Shown here: in pieces, positions 36,849 through 45,642 of the stretch
How positions within the stretch are numbered: the first letter of the stretch is position 1
Layout: each line of letters starts with the position of its first letter
NCBI RefSeq assembly: GCF_014268885.2
Contig: NZ_CP077095.1
Coordinates: forward strand, 3,813,001 to 3,877,000
Length of the DNA stretch: 64,000 nt
DNA from: Pseudomonas xantholysinigenes
GTDB taxonomy: Bacteria; Pseudomonadota; Gammaproteobacteria; Pseudomonadales; Pseudomonadaceae
Direction of reading: 5' to 3'
The notes under the pieces: model-generated
Told to the model about the DNA's origin: nothing
The model's input: the letters and a program-made list of their open reading frames with translations, nothing else
Database searches by the model: none
Translations under genes and position numbers: made by a program

Positions 36849-39734
36849 ATGAACATTCGACACGACAAGACCAACCACCTCGGAAAAGCCCCCCAAGCCA
36901 TTGTCGGTAGCGCCGGCAAGCAGCATGTGAAACACATCCTCGCCAATGTGCCCCGCCCAGACCTCAGTGCTATCCAGGCGATACGTGAGTGGGCGAGCGC
37001 CGACCATCCCGGACTAGAGCCCAAAGACATCCTCGCTGTGACGTTGCACTACAAGTTCGACAAAGCGCGTGGCTGGCTGGTGCGCATAGCCGAGCAAATG
37101 ACCATGACCGAGGCGTTGCTGACCAATTGGCAGGACCAGTCCACAGCACTCACGGTGCAGAATGCAATAGCGCAAGGCATGCGACCGCTGAGTGCCATCA
37201 GCCTGCTCGGCATGCTGCCCGACCTGCTCTGGCCCCATGGCCATGTTTCCTGGGCCAGTGCATTCAGCGACGCTCAGATCACCATAGTCGAACAGTTGCC
37301 CAAGGGCGGCTTGCTCGAAGATATCGATGACCACAGTGTTTTCCACGGTCTGTTTCACCAGCAAACGCCCATGCGCTATGACGCCAGCACTTTCGTCGAC
37401 CTCGATGCCAAAGCGTTCCAGGCCTTCATCTGGAAGCTGGAGTTCCAGGACGTATTCAAGGATCAGCTCGCCACGTTCTGGCGGCAATCTGAAGACAGCT
37501 ATGCCCTCGCGGCCCGCATCGCCTTCCTCGCGGCGTGCAACAAGCAAACCTTGCAGGGCACGCTCAGCGAATCGGCGCGCCAACTGGCATGGCGGGCAGC
37601 AGGTGTCGAGCGTTCAGGCGTGGACTCTAAACAGGGTGACCGCACGTTCGAAGCCAGAATGCTCAATATCCATGGATATCGTTCAAGCAACATCCTCTGC
37701 CTGACAGATATCGCTAGTCAGCGGATCGTGCTGTATATCCCGGGTAACGCCTCCCCTCTTCATGAGTTCGCTAGCACCAGACAGCTACGCGTGTGGCTGG
37801 CGCTCGCTTGTCGTATGGCCGACAGGAGAACGGCATTGCTTACACACTTCTGTGCCCAGGACATCCCAGACCGTCTTGCGCGCCCCGGGCTAGCCACTGT
37901 CCTTCAGGGGCTCGGCCAGTTTCCGCTCCAACGCAGAATCGCCCCTGCCACTTCGGTATATCGGCTGGTGAGGTACTGGAACCCCAACACCGTCATCAAC
38001 TATCAAGCCGACACCTATAGCCCGTTGATCAAAGGTGATGTGTTCTCGGCGTTGGCTCAGGAACAACGTCGGCGCAGCGAGCACGATGCCAGCTTCCTGA
38101 TCACCCGGGACAGCGAGGTCAGCAAGGCGACCTGGCGCGGCTACTTCTACTTGACCATGAACTTGCTCACGCCATTCATGCTAGTGGTGCCCGAACTGAT
38201 CCCTCTGCTCACCGTCGCCGGTGCGGCACAGTTTGGCGTAGGACTGGACCAGGCCATCAACGACAAACACCTCGAACAGCAGGAAGACGGTGCCTGGCAG
38301 GCTGCGTTCGGCCTGCTCAACGCCGCACCGGGTATCACCAAGGGGATCAGGGCCAGCAGGACGTTATTTGGCAATCATTCGCTTGGATTCATAAAACCTG
38401 TCAGGGTGAACGGTCGTGTCGGCTATCTCCTGAGTCCTGTCGGACCTCCCCACCTGCCTGAGCAGACGACGCTGCCTTATTTTCAGGACCTGGCGACAGT
38501 CAGCGAGCACACCAGCGATATGGGCAGCGAAGCCGACCCACATGTCGCCGCTGCCGTCATACGGGGCCGCGCGTTTGGCACCGGCGATCGGTTGTACGGT
38601 GACCTGGGCAGGGGCATGGAAATGCTCGTGTACGACGCACAGCGTGACAGTTTCGTCCTCTATTACCCCGACCAGGCGCGAGCCGGGCAGGACTTCATTG
38701 CTCAGCCAGATGCTGACAATCCCCAGGCCAGCACGCTAGTGCGCAACACCGAGCCATCACGCCAGGCCACCCCCGCATCGCGCTCCCGCACGCTGCGTGC
38801 GCTCGGGGTGGAGATTACCTTACCCGTAGACTTTGAGGCATTGGGCGTCACGCCTGGTGAAGCCATACCCAAGCGGCTGTTCAGTATCTGGGTTGGCGAC
38901 AAAGTCATCGCTGGCGACTATTTGACCGCGCTGGACCATAACATCCAGGTGCTTCGCAATAGCGACTACGTGCTGACGCTTTACCTCTCCACCACTAACA
39001 AGGTCGCGTATCAACAGAACATGGCGCTGCTGCAAAGCCGAATAGCGGGCGGCCTGAAAGTGAAACAGCTGGAGAGCCAGGGCTTTTACGACTTGTTCAA
39101 GAACAGCGATTATTTCAACCAGTACCAGGCGGCCATCGCAGGCAACGGCGGTGTGGCCAGCAACTTCTCGTCCGCCTCCGATATCCTGCGCTATCGCATT
39201 CTCCACAGTGAAGGCGGTATCTACCTGGACATGGACGATCACCTGCTGCTGGACGAGGGCCCACCACCACGCGCGCGTCTGGATGCAGTATCACTGAATG
39301 CCACGCCCGATGGGCTGCTGCTCAGGAGCCCGGTGTGCAACCAGCAGTTGGGCATGTACACCAGCTACAACACCAGCATGATCGGCAGCCACGCCGCCAA
39401 CCCGGTCCTGAACGATATTTCCGACGAGATCCTTCGTCGCTATCAAGCGCCAGGGGGGCAGGAGTTCTACCAGATCAAGCCACCACCTTCGGACAAAGCG
39501 GCGTACCAAATCTATACCAAGAAGCTCAACATGATGACTGGCCCCGGTGTGCTCAACCATGTCATAGACCAACGCCTGCAGCAGTTGCGCACGTTCAGGA
39601 ACATCATGGACCTGAACAACCTGCCGTTACTGCATGAGGAGGCATTGTTCGACACCGCCGCCCAGGAGCGCGCCGAAAGGCGTCTGCTGCCCCTGGAACA
39701 GGTGATCGCCGTGGGCAATGCCCAAGGTTACTGA
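36849..39734 (+). CDS. Large toxin-like protein with C-terminal TcdA/TcdB-type glycosyltransferase domain
   Basis: This is a 961-residue protein. About 1-600 resembles the N-terminal domain (DUF6543-like) of large Pseudomonas toxins, with RIVLYIPGNASPLHEFAS (about 295-312) and a hydrophobic helix pair near 440-480. From 673 it is a clostridial-toxin-like glycosyltransferase: IPKRLFSIWVGD (673-684), SASDILRYRIL, then GGIYLDMDDH with the DxD motif D794-M-D796. Such domains transfer a sugar from a nucleotide-sugar to host proteins. There is no signal peptide, and no autoprotease or binding repeats were seen. It lies alone between flagellar genes with a 101-bp gap upstream and a weak ribosome-binding site. 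Target and secretion route are unknown. Confidence 0.85.
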   Translation: MNIRHDKTNHLGKAPQAIVGSAGKQHVKHILANVPRPDLSAIQAIREWASADHPGLEPKDILAVTLHYKFDKARGWLVRIAEQMTMTEALLTNWQDQSTALTVQNAIAQGMRPLSAISLLGMLPDLLWPHGHVSWASAFSDAQITIVEQLPKGGLLEDIDDHSVFHGLFHQQTPMRYDASTFVDLDAKAFQAFIWKLEFQDVFKDQLATFWRQSEDSYALAARIAFLAACNKQTLQGTLSESARQLAWRAAGVERSGVDSKQGDRTFEARMLNIHGYRSSNILCLTDIASQRIVLYIPGNASPLHEFASTRQLRVWLALACRMADRRTALLTHFCAQDIPDRLARPGLATVLQGLGQFPLQRRIAPATSVYRLVRYWNPNTVINYQADTYSPLIKGDVFSALAQEQRRRSEHDASFLITRDSEVSKATWRGYFYLTMNLLTPFMLVVPELIPLLTVAGAAQFGVGLDQAINDKHLEQQEDGAWQAAFGLLNAAPGITKGIRASRTLFGNHSLGFIKPVRVNGRVGYLLSPVGPPHLPEQTTLPYFQDLATVSEHTSDMGSEADPHVAAAVIRGRAFGTGDRLYGDLGRGMEMLVYDAQRDSFVLYYPDQARAGQDFIAQPDADNPQASTLVRNTEPSRQATPASRSRTLRALGVEITLPVDFEALGVTPGEAIPKRLFSIWVGDKVIAGDYLTALDHNIQVLRNSDYVLTLYLSTTNKVAYQQNMALLQSRIAGGLKVKQLESQGFYDLFKNSDYFNQYQAAIAGNGGVASNFSSASDILRYRILHSEGGIYLDMDDHLLLDEGPPPRARLDAVSLNATPDGLLLRSPVCNQQLGMYTSYNTSMIGSHAANPVLNDISDEILRRYQAPGGQEFYQIKPPPSDKAAYQIYTKKLNMMTGPGVLNHVIDQRLQQLRTFRNIMDLNNLPLLHEEALFDTAAQERAERRLLPLEQVIAVGNAQGY

Positions 39735-39817
39735 GCAGTAACAGCCAACAAACAACCATCTCTAGGCTCCTTCGCGACCGAGGCGCATTGCCGACGCCGG
39801 TATCCAGGAGGAACGAG

Positions 39818-39997
39818 GTGACCACGAACGGAATCAATACCGTTGGCAGGCAGTCCGTATGCGGCCAACTGGCCAACACCCCAGGCCCGGACTGGGAGGT
39901 GGCGCAAGCCATCAAGGCTTGGTTGCTCAAGCACAATGTGCCCGTGCCTCGCCCAGATCAAGGCACAGGCACCAGCTCAGAACTACCTCCAGCCTGA
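39818..39997 (+). CDS. Truncated paralogue of the toxin N-terminus
   Basis: The frame of 59 residues starts with GTG after a perfect AGGAGG (39806-39811, six-base gap). Its middle (GRQSVCGQLANTPGPDWEVA, then QAIKAW) aligns without gaps with residues 23-48 of the upstream toxin (GKQHVKHILANVPRPDLSAI, then QAIREW). It stops after a Pro/Gly/Ser tail. It is either the remnant of a second toxin gene or a small protein derived from one. The strong ribosome-binding site suggests it is still translated. Confidence 0.55.
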   Translation: MTTNGINTVGRQSVCGQLANTPGPDWEVAQAIKAWLLKHNVPVPRPDQGTGTSSELPPA

Positions 39998-40121
39998 ACG
40001 AAGTCATTCCGCGAAATAGTCTGCGATTCTGAGAGTCGCCCTTGAGAAAGCACGGTACCGTGACCAGGCTTTCAGTCGGTTAGTAGAAGTCGGCAACGGA
40101 CACTCCTGGACCCAGCCTGAC

Positions 40122-40149
40122 AAAAGCGGGCGACGTCCATCGCCCGCTT
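40122..40149. terminator. Bidirectional hairpin terminator
   Basis: AAGCGGGCGA and TCGCCCGCTT form a 10-bp stem with an 8-base loop, A-rich on the left and T-containing on the right. It lies between the plus-strand toxin region and the convergent minus-strand chemotaxis genes, where termination of both is expected. Confidence 0.65.
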
Positions 40150-40151
40150 CA

Positions 40152-40547
40152 TCACTCGCCGCGGTGCAGCTTGCTCATCAACTGCGCCTCGGCCTGGGTC
40201 AATCCGCAGGTCTGGGTCAGTTCCTCGACGCTGGCGCCCATCACCACCAGCTTGGCAGCCTGGGTGAAGGTGACGCTGTTGGGATCGCGCTGCTCGAGTT
40301 GCTGCAGCTTCTCGGGCAACGGCGCGACCACCGCGCGCAGTTCATGGATCGCCTCGCCCATGCGCACGGTGCCGTTCTGGTAGTCGTCCAGGCGCTTGGC
40401 CAGGTCCTTGATGCGCTGGTCACGCAGCGCATCGCCCTGGGCCTGCTGGGCGGCCAGCTCGCGCTGGCGTTTGCTGTAGTTGAGGAAGAACCACAAGCTC
40501 AGCGCCCAGAGCAGCGCCAGGAAGATGACAGCAACCTCGAAGATCAA
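40152..40547 (-). CDS. DUF2802 membrane-anchored protein of the chemotaxis cluster
   Basis: The 131 residues have an N-terminal membrane helix (about 3-23), a coiled-coil region (about 26-90) and a C-terminal helical DUF2802 motif (VMGASVEELTQTCGLTQAEA). It is conserved downstream of cheW in Pseudomonas flagellar clusters and starts one base after the cheW stop. The function is not established; a structural role near the polar chemoreceptor array is a guess. Confidence 0.82.
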   Translation of the reverse strand: MIFEVAVIFLALLWALSLWFFLNYSKRQRELAAQQAQGDALRDQRIKDLAKRLDDYQNGTVRMGEAIHELRAVVAPLPEKLQQLEQRDPNSVTFTQAAKLVVMGASVEELTQTCGLTQAEAQLMSKLHRGE

Positions 40548-40548
40548 C

Positions 40549-41028
40549 TCAGATGTTCTCCAGCTCGGACCACTCTTCCTCGGTCATCATCTTGTCCAGC
40601 TCGACCAGGATCAGCAGCTCGCCGTTCTTGTTGCACACACCCTGGATGAACTTGGCCGACTCTTCGTTGCCGACATTCGGCGCGGTCTCGATCTCCGACT
40701 GACGCAGGTACACCACCTCGGCAACGCTGTCGACGAGAATGCCGACCACCTGCTTGTCCGCCTCGATGATGACGATGCGGGTGTTGTCGGTGACTTCGCT
40801 GGACATCAAGCCAAAACGCTGGCGGGTGTCGATCACCGTCACCACGTTGCCGCGCAGGTTGATGATGCCCAGTACGTAGCTCGGCGCACCCGGTACCGGG
40901 GCGATCTCGGTGTAGCGCAACACTTCCTGCACCTGCATCACATTGATGCCGTAGGACTCGTTGTCCAGACGGAAGGTGACCCATTGCAGGATCGGATCTT
41001 CGGAACCTTGTGCAGACGACTTTTTCAT
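40549..41028 (-). CDS. cheW: Chemotaxis coupling protein CheW
   Basis: This 159-residue single CheW domain (LQWVTFRLDNESYGINVMQV; RGNVVTVIDTRQRFGL; VSEVVYLR-type end in DSVAEVVYLRQSEIE) links receptors to CheA. It is downstream of parC and parP in one strand-wise run with the rest of the chemotaxis genes. The length is normal. Confidence 0.94.
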   Translation of the reverse strand: MKKSSAQGSEDPILQWVTFRLDNESYGINVMQVQEVLRYTEIAPVPGAPSYVLGIINLRGNVVTVIDTRQRFGLMSSEVTDNTRIVIIEADKQVVGILVDSVAEVVYLRQSEIETAPNVGNEESAKFIQGVCNKNGELLILVELDKMMTEEEWSELENI

Positions 41029-41095
41029 TCCCCTAGCCCTCTAAATCCGCCTTTGGCGGTGTGCTCTGTGTAGCCGCGGCAGTAGCGGCGTTGAT

Positions 41096-42001
41096 TCAGT
41101 TGTGTTTGGTGTTCATCTGCTTGACCGCGCCACTGGCGATCAGCTCGGCCAGTTCGGCCACGTCTAGCAGCGCGCACATGTGTTCGATCACCGTGCCGGC
41201 CAGCCATGGGCGCTGCCCGCGCTGGCTGCGCCACTTGATCTCGTTCGGGTCCAGGCGCAACGAGCGGCTGACCTGGTGCACGGCCAATCCCCATTCGTAG
41301 CCCTGCACCGAAATCACGTATTGCAGGCCCTGGCGGAAATCGTCGCGGTAGCGATCCGGCATCACCCAGCGCGCCGTGTCGAGCACCTTGAGATTGCCCG
41401 CCTGGCAGGTGAGGATGCCGAGGAACCAGTCCGGCTGGCCGAACAGCGGTGTCAGCTCCTGGCCGGCCAGGGTGTAGATCGACCCAAGGCAAACCAGCGG
41501 CACCGCCAGGGTCAGGCCAGCCACGTCGAACAGCAGGCATTCGAAAGGTTCTGCGGCCCAGGCCGGACGGCCGTCGACCGTTGCCGGCGGGGTCGGCGCG
41601 GCGGGCGCGACCGGGGCGCGCAGCTCGACCAACGGTGCCACTGGTTCGGCGGCCGGAGCGCTGATCTGCGGCGCAATGCTGGTTTCGGCCTCCACGCTGA
41701 CGATCGGTGCCGCAACGGGAGGTGCCGGGGGCAATACCGTCGGCAGGACCTTGACCTGCGGTTCAGCGAAAGGACGCACTGGCGCAGGTAACGGGGCCTC
41801 CTCGCGCTGGGCATCGCGAGCCTGTTCCTCGCGCACGGCCGCCTCGAACTCATCGCTGGGCGCTGCCTCTACCACTGGCGGGCTGGCTACCGGCACTTGC
41901 TCCGGCAGGTCGAATGATTCTGTAGCCTCCTGCAGCAACCCATCGAGGTAGGACTGCAGGGCCAACTGTGGCTTGCTGGTAATAGGCCGGGCCTGATTCA
42001 T
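41096..42001 (-). CDS. parP: ParP-like protein with C-terminal CheW domain
   Basis: The 301 residues begin with a short helical start, then a long Pro/Ala/Glu-rich disordered linker (about 35-150). The C-terminal CheW-like domain (about 160-295, FECLLFDVAGLTLAVPLVCL) follows. In Vibrio and Pseudomonas, ParP binds ParC and the chemoreceptor array to place it at the cell pole. The position directly after the ParA-like gene supports this. ATG 42001 overlaps the parC stop by one base; a GTG lies one codon earlier. Confidence 0.85.
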   Translation of the reverse strand: MNQARPITSKPQLALQSYLDGLLQEATESFDLPEQVPVASPPVVEAAPSDEFEAAVREEQARDAQREEAPLPAPVRPFAEPQVKVLPTVLPPAPPVAAPIVSVEAETSIAPQISAPAAEPVAPLVELRAPVAPAAPTPPATVDGRPAWAAEPFECLLFDVAGLTLAVPLVCLGSIYTLAGQELTPLFGQPDWFLGILTCQAGNLKVLDTARWVMPDRYRDDFRQGLQYVISVQGYEWGLAVHQVSRSLRLDPNEIKWRSQRGQRPWLAGTVIEHMCALLDVAELAELIASGAVKQMNTKHN

Positions 42002-42789
42002 CACGCCACCTGCAACGCGTTACGGTAGGTCAACAGGTGCTTGAGCAGCGCCCGGTAGGCCACCACGCCACGGCTCTTGCCATCGAACTGCGATGGGGTA
42101 ACGCCATTGCGGCTGGCGTCGCGCAACCGAGTATCGACCGGGATATAGCCCTGCCAGACCTGCTCGCCGTAGGTGTCGCGCAGCACCTTGAGAGTGCCCA
42201 GCGAAGCCTGGGTGCGGCGGTCGAATAATGTGGGCACGATCTGGTAGGGCAGCGCCTGCTTGCGCGAGCGGTTGATCATGCCCAGGGTGCCGACCATGCG
42301 TTCCAGGCCCTTGACCGCAAGGAACTCGGTTTGCACCGGGATCACCAACTGCTGGCTGGCCGCCAGGGCGTTGACCATCAGCACGCCCAGCAAGGGCGGG
42401 CTGTCGATCAGGGCGAAGTCGAAATCCTGCCACAGCTGCGCCAGACTCTTGGCAATGACCAGGCCCAGGCCACTCTGGCCCGGCGACTGACGCTCCAGCA
42501 CCGCCAGCGCGGTGCTCGACGGCAGCAACGAGATGCGCTCGTCGCTGGTCGGCAGCAACAATTGACCCGGCAGGCCCTCGGGCACCGTGCCCTTGTGCAG
42601 GAACAAGTCGTAGCAGCTGTGCTCGAGCGCGTCGGGGTTATGCCCGAAGTAGCTGGTCATCGAGCCGTGCGGATCGAGGTCGACCACGACCACGCGCTTG
42701 CCCGCCTCGGCCAGCAGGCCGGCCAGGGCAATGGTAGTGGTGGTCTTGCCGACGCCACCTTTTTGATTGGCTACTGCCCAGACTCTCAT
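42001..42789 (-). CDS. parC: ParA-like ATPase ParC, polar placement of chemotaxis arrays
   Basis: The 262 residues contain a deviant Walker A KGGVGKTTT (10-18), VVDLDPHGS and the switch region ALIDSPPLLGVLM, all typical of ParA/MinD ATPases. No parB or parS is nearby. In flagellar clusters this protein positions chemotaxis arrays rather than DNA. A chromosome-partitioning role is therefore unlikely. The gap to motD is 82 bp. Confidence 0.88.
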   Translation of the reverse strand: MRVWAVANQKGGVGKTTTTIALAGLLAEAGKRVVVVDLDPHGSMTSYFGHNPDALEHSCYDLFLHKGTVPEGLPGQLLLPTSDERISLLPSSTALAVLERQSPGQSGLGLVIAKSLAQLWQDFDFALIDSPPLLGVLMVNALAASQQLVIPVQTEFLAVKGLERMVGTLGMINRSRKQALPYQIVPTLFDRRTQASLGTLKVLRDTYGEQVWQGYIPVDTRLRDASRNGVTPSQFDGKSRGVVAYRALLKHLLTYRNALQVA

Positions 42790-42871
42790 AGGACAACTCT
42801 TGACTCGTTAATGTCGCCGAACCCTGTGGAAACCGGCTCCCACAGGCACGCGGCGACAGAGAATTGACGAG

Positions 42872-43729
42872 TTATGGCCCCGCCACCGATGCTGGCGTGG
42901 CTGGTGCACTTTGTGTGCCAGCCCGGCGCAACGCGGCATCAGGGGTGGCATTGGCGCTGCCGCTACCGGTCAGGCTGCGACGCACCTCGAGGTTGCGTGA
43001 AATCACCAGGACCACCCGGCGGTTACGCGCACGGCCCTCGGCACTGTCGTTACTGGCCACCGGCTGGTACTCGCCATAGCCCACCGAAGCCATGCGCGCC
43101 GGGTTGACCCCTTCCATGGCCAGCAGGCGCACGATGCTCGCCGCCCGCGCCGACGACAGTTCCCAGTTGGTCGGGTACTGGGCGGTGCGGATCGGCAGGT
43201 TGTCGGTAAAGCCCTCGACATGCACCGGGTTGGCGAACGGCTTGAGGATCTTCGCCACCTTTTCGATGATCTCGAAGGCGACATCGCTGGGCATGGCATC
43301 GGCACTGGCGAACAGCAGCGAGGAATTGAGCTCGATCTCGATCCACAGCTCGTTGCCGCGCACGGTCATCTGGTTGGACTTGATCAAGTCGCCGAAGGCA
43401 TCGCGGACATCGTCACTGATGGTCTGCAGCGGGTCGGCGCTGCTTTGCGCCAGGCCCGCGTCGGTCTGCTCGCTGTCCCTGATCAATGGCTCGGCCGGGC
43501 GCACCGACAGCGGCCGCTCCTCGCCGATGGGGATAGGCTTCATGGTCCGATCGGGGTCGTTGAACACCCCGATCAGCGCCTGGGAGATGACCTTGTACTT
43601 GCCCTCGTTGATCGAGGAAATCGAGTACATGACCACGAAGAAGGCGAACAGCAAGGTGATGAAGTCGGCATACGACACCAGCCAACGTTCGTGGTTTTCA
43701 TGTTCCTCGGTGTGACGACGGCGGGCCAT
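42872..43729 (-). CDS. motD: Flagellar stator protein MotD (MotB-like)
   Basis: These 285 residues have one N-terminal membrane helix with the proton-path Asp (SYADFITLLFAFFVVMYSIS), a plug region, and a C-terminal OmpA domain for peptidoglycan binding (NLPIRTAQYPTNWELSSARA). The C-terminal tail is Ala/Ser/Thr-rich. It pairs with motC three bases upstream. MotCD is the second stator pair of pseudomonads, distinct from MotAB. Confidence 0.93.
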   Translation of the reverse strand: MARRRHTEEHENHERWLVSYADFITLLFAFFVVMYSISSINEGKYKVISQALIGVFNDPDRTMKPIPIGEERPLSVRPAEPLIRDSEQTDAGLAQSSADPLQTISDDVRDAFGDLIKSNQMTVRGNELWIEIELNSSLLFASADAMPSDVAFEIIEKVAKILKPFANPVHVEGFTDNLPIRTAQYPTNWELSSARAASIVRLLAMEGVNPARMASVGYGEYQPVASNDSAEGRARNRRVVLVISRNLEVRRSLTGSGSANATPDAALRRAGTQSAPATPASVAGP

Positions 43730-43732
43730 GGC

Positions 43733-44473
43733 TTACTCCATGAAGCCTTGCAGCTTCAGCTCGATCGAGCGCGGGTTCTCGCCTTCGGCGATCGACAGCA
43801 GGCCCTCCAGCAGCATTTCGCGGTAGCGCGACTGGCGCAGGGTGATGGCCTTGAGCTTGTTGGCGATCGGCAGCAGGATCAAGTTGGCGCTGGCCACGCC
43901 ATAGATGGTGGCGACGAAGGCCACGGCAATGCCGTTGCCCAACTGCGACGGGTCGGCCAGGTTGCCCATCACATGGATCAGGCCCATGACCGCACCGATG
44001 ATACCGATGGTCGGCGCGTAGCCGCCCATGCTCTCGAACACCTTGGCGGCCTGGATGTCGCGGGCTTCCTGGGTCAGGAAGTCGACTTCGAGGATGCTGC
44101 GGATGGCCTCGGGCTCGGCGCCGTCGACCAGCAGTTGCAGGCCCTTGCGCGCATACGGGTCGGGCTCGGCGTCGGCCACCCCTTCCAGACCCAGCAGGCC
44201 TTCCTTGCGCGCGGTCAGGCTCCAGTTCACCACCCGGTCGATGCCACCGACCAGGTCGACCCGTGGCGGGAAGAAGATCCAGCGCACGATCTGCAAGGCG
44301 CGCTTGAACGACGACAGCGGCGACTGCAGCAAGGCCGCCGCCAAGGTACCGCCGAGCACGATCAAGGCTGCTGGGCCGTTGAGCAGCGCGCCGACGTGGC
44401 CGCCCTCGAGGAAATTGCCGCCGACGATGGCGACAAAGGCGAGGATCAGGCCAATAAGGCTAAGCACATCCAT
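43733..44473 (-). CDS. motC: Flagellar stator protein MotC (MotA-like)
   Basis: The 246 residues form four membrane helices, with GGHVGALLNGPAALIVLGGT early and the last pair near APTIGIIGAVMGLIHVMGNL, as in MotA/ExbB-type stators. ATG 44473 overlaps the cheB stop by one base (TGATG). A longer start upstream lies inside cheB and was rejected. Confidence 0.93.
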   Translation of the reverse strand: MDVLSLIGLILAFVAIVGGNFLEGGHVGALLNGPAALIVLGGTLAAALLQSPLSSFKRALQIVRWIFFPPRVDLVGGIDRVVNWSLTARKEGLLGLEGVADAEPDPYARKGLQLLVDGAEPEAIRSILEVDFLTQEARDIQAAKVFESMGGYAPTIGIIGAVMGLIHVMGNLADPSQLGNGIAVAFVATIYGVASANLILLPIANKLKAITLRQSRYREMLLEGLLSIAEGENPRSIELKLQGFME

Positions 44474-45597
44474 CAGACGCACGCCTCGACCAGGTGCTTG
44501 CCGATCTCGTCCAGGCTGTACACGGCATCGGCCAGGTTGGCCTTGACGATGGCCATGGGCATGCCATAGATCACACAACTGGCCTCATCCTGCGCCCACA
44601 CGGTGCTGCCGCCCTGCTTGAGCAGGCGCGCGCCTTCGCGGCCGTCGGCGCCCATGCCGGTGAGCACCACCGAGAGCACCTTGTCACCGTAGGATTTGGC
44701 GGCCGAGCCAAAGGTGATGTCGACACATGGCTTGTAGTTCAGGCGCTCGTCGCCTGGCAGGATCTTCACCGTGCCACGGCCATCGACCATCATCTGTTTG
44801 CCACCTGGGGCCAGCAGTGCCAGGCCCGGGCGCAGCACGTCACCGTCCTCGGCTTCCTTGACGCTGATCTTGCATAGTTTGTCCAGGCGCTCAGCGAAGG
44901 CCTTGGTGAAGGCCGCCGGCATGTGCTGGATCAACACGATCGGCGCCGGGAATCCGGCAGGCAGCTGGGTCAGCACCCGCTGCAGCGCCACCGGGCCACC
45001 GGTGGAAGTGCCGATGGCAACCAGCTTGTACGGTTTGCGCTTGGGCGCTGGCGAGTGCGCGGCAGCCGGTGCCGCGGCGCGGGCCGGTGCGGCTGGGCGC
45101 GCAGGCGCGGTGCTGGCGAAGCTGCTGGTCGGCGCATGGCTGCTGGCCGGGGCCGGCGCGGCGGCCGGCGCCGGGCTGGAGTACGCGCTGAAACGGCGGT
45201 TGCTGCGCGAAATGGTATGCACCTTCTCGCACAGCATCTGCTTGACCTTTTCCGGGTTGCGCGAGATGTCCTCGAAGTTCTTCGGCAGGTAGTCGACCGC
45301 ACCGGCATCCAGGGCGTCGAGGGTCACCCGGGCGCCTTCGTGGGTGAGCGAGGAGAACATCAGCACCGGCGTCGGGCAGCGCTGCATGATGTGTCGCACC
45401 GCGGTGATGCCGTCCATCATGGGCATTTCGTAGTCCATGGTGATGACATCGGGCTTGAGCGCCAGCGCCTGGTCGATCGCTTCCTTGCCGTTGGTCGCGG
45501 TACCCACGACCTGGATCGTCGGGTCCGCCGAGAGAATTTCCGAGACACGGCGGCGGAAGAAACCGGAATCATCCACCACCAGGACCTTGACTGCCAT
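44473..45597 (-). CDS. cheB: Chemotaxis protein-glutamate methylesterase CheB
   Basis: The 374 residues comprise a receiver domain (1-120, [13 protein letters not shown], phospho-Asp in VITMDYEMP) and an Ala/Pro-rich linker (about 135-185). The methylesterase domain follows, with the catalytic Ser in [12 protein letters not shown] and later [17 protein letters not shown]. It removes methyl groups from receptors during adaptation. ATG 45597 was chosen because GGAG lies just upstream. Confidence 0.94.
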   Translation of the reverse strand: MAVKVLVVDDSGFFRRRVSEILSADPTIQVVGTATNGKEAIDQALALKPDVITMDYEMPMMDGITAVRHIMQRCPTPVLMFSSLTHEGARVTLDALDAGAVDYLPKNFEDISRNPEKVKQMLCEKVHTISRSNRRFSAYSSPAPAAAPAPASSHAPTSSFASTAPARPAAPARAAAPAAAHSPAPKRKPYKLVAIGTSTGGPVALQRVLTQLPAGFPAPIVLIQHMPAAFTKAFAERLDKLCKISVKEAEDGDVLRPGLALLAPGGKQMMVDGRGTVKILPGDERLNYKPCVDITFGSAAKSYGDKVLSVVLTGMGADGREGARLLKQGGSTVWAQDEASCVIYGMPMAIVKANLADAVYSLDEIGKHLVEACV

Positions 45598-45642
45598 AAA
45601 CACTCCATTAGGCAGCGCACCCGCCAGGGCGCGCCACCGAAA

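Noticed and set aside
42001..42789. ParA-like gene considered as a plasmid or chromosome partition system
   Set aside because: No parB or parS is adjacent. The gene lies between motD and a CheW-domain gene, which is the known place of ParC in flagellar clusters.
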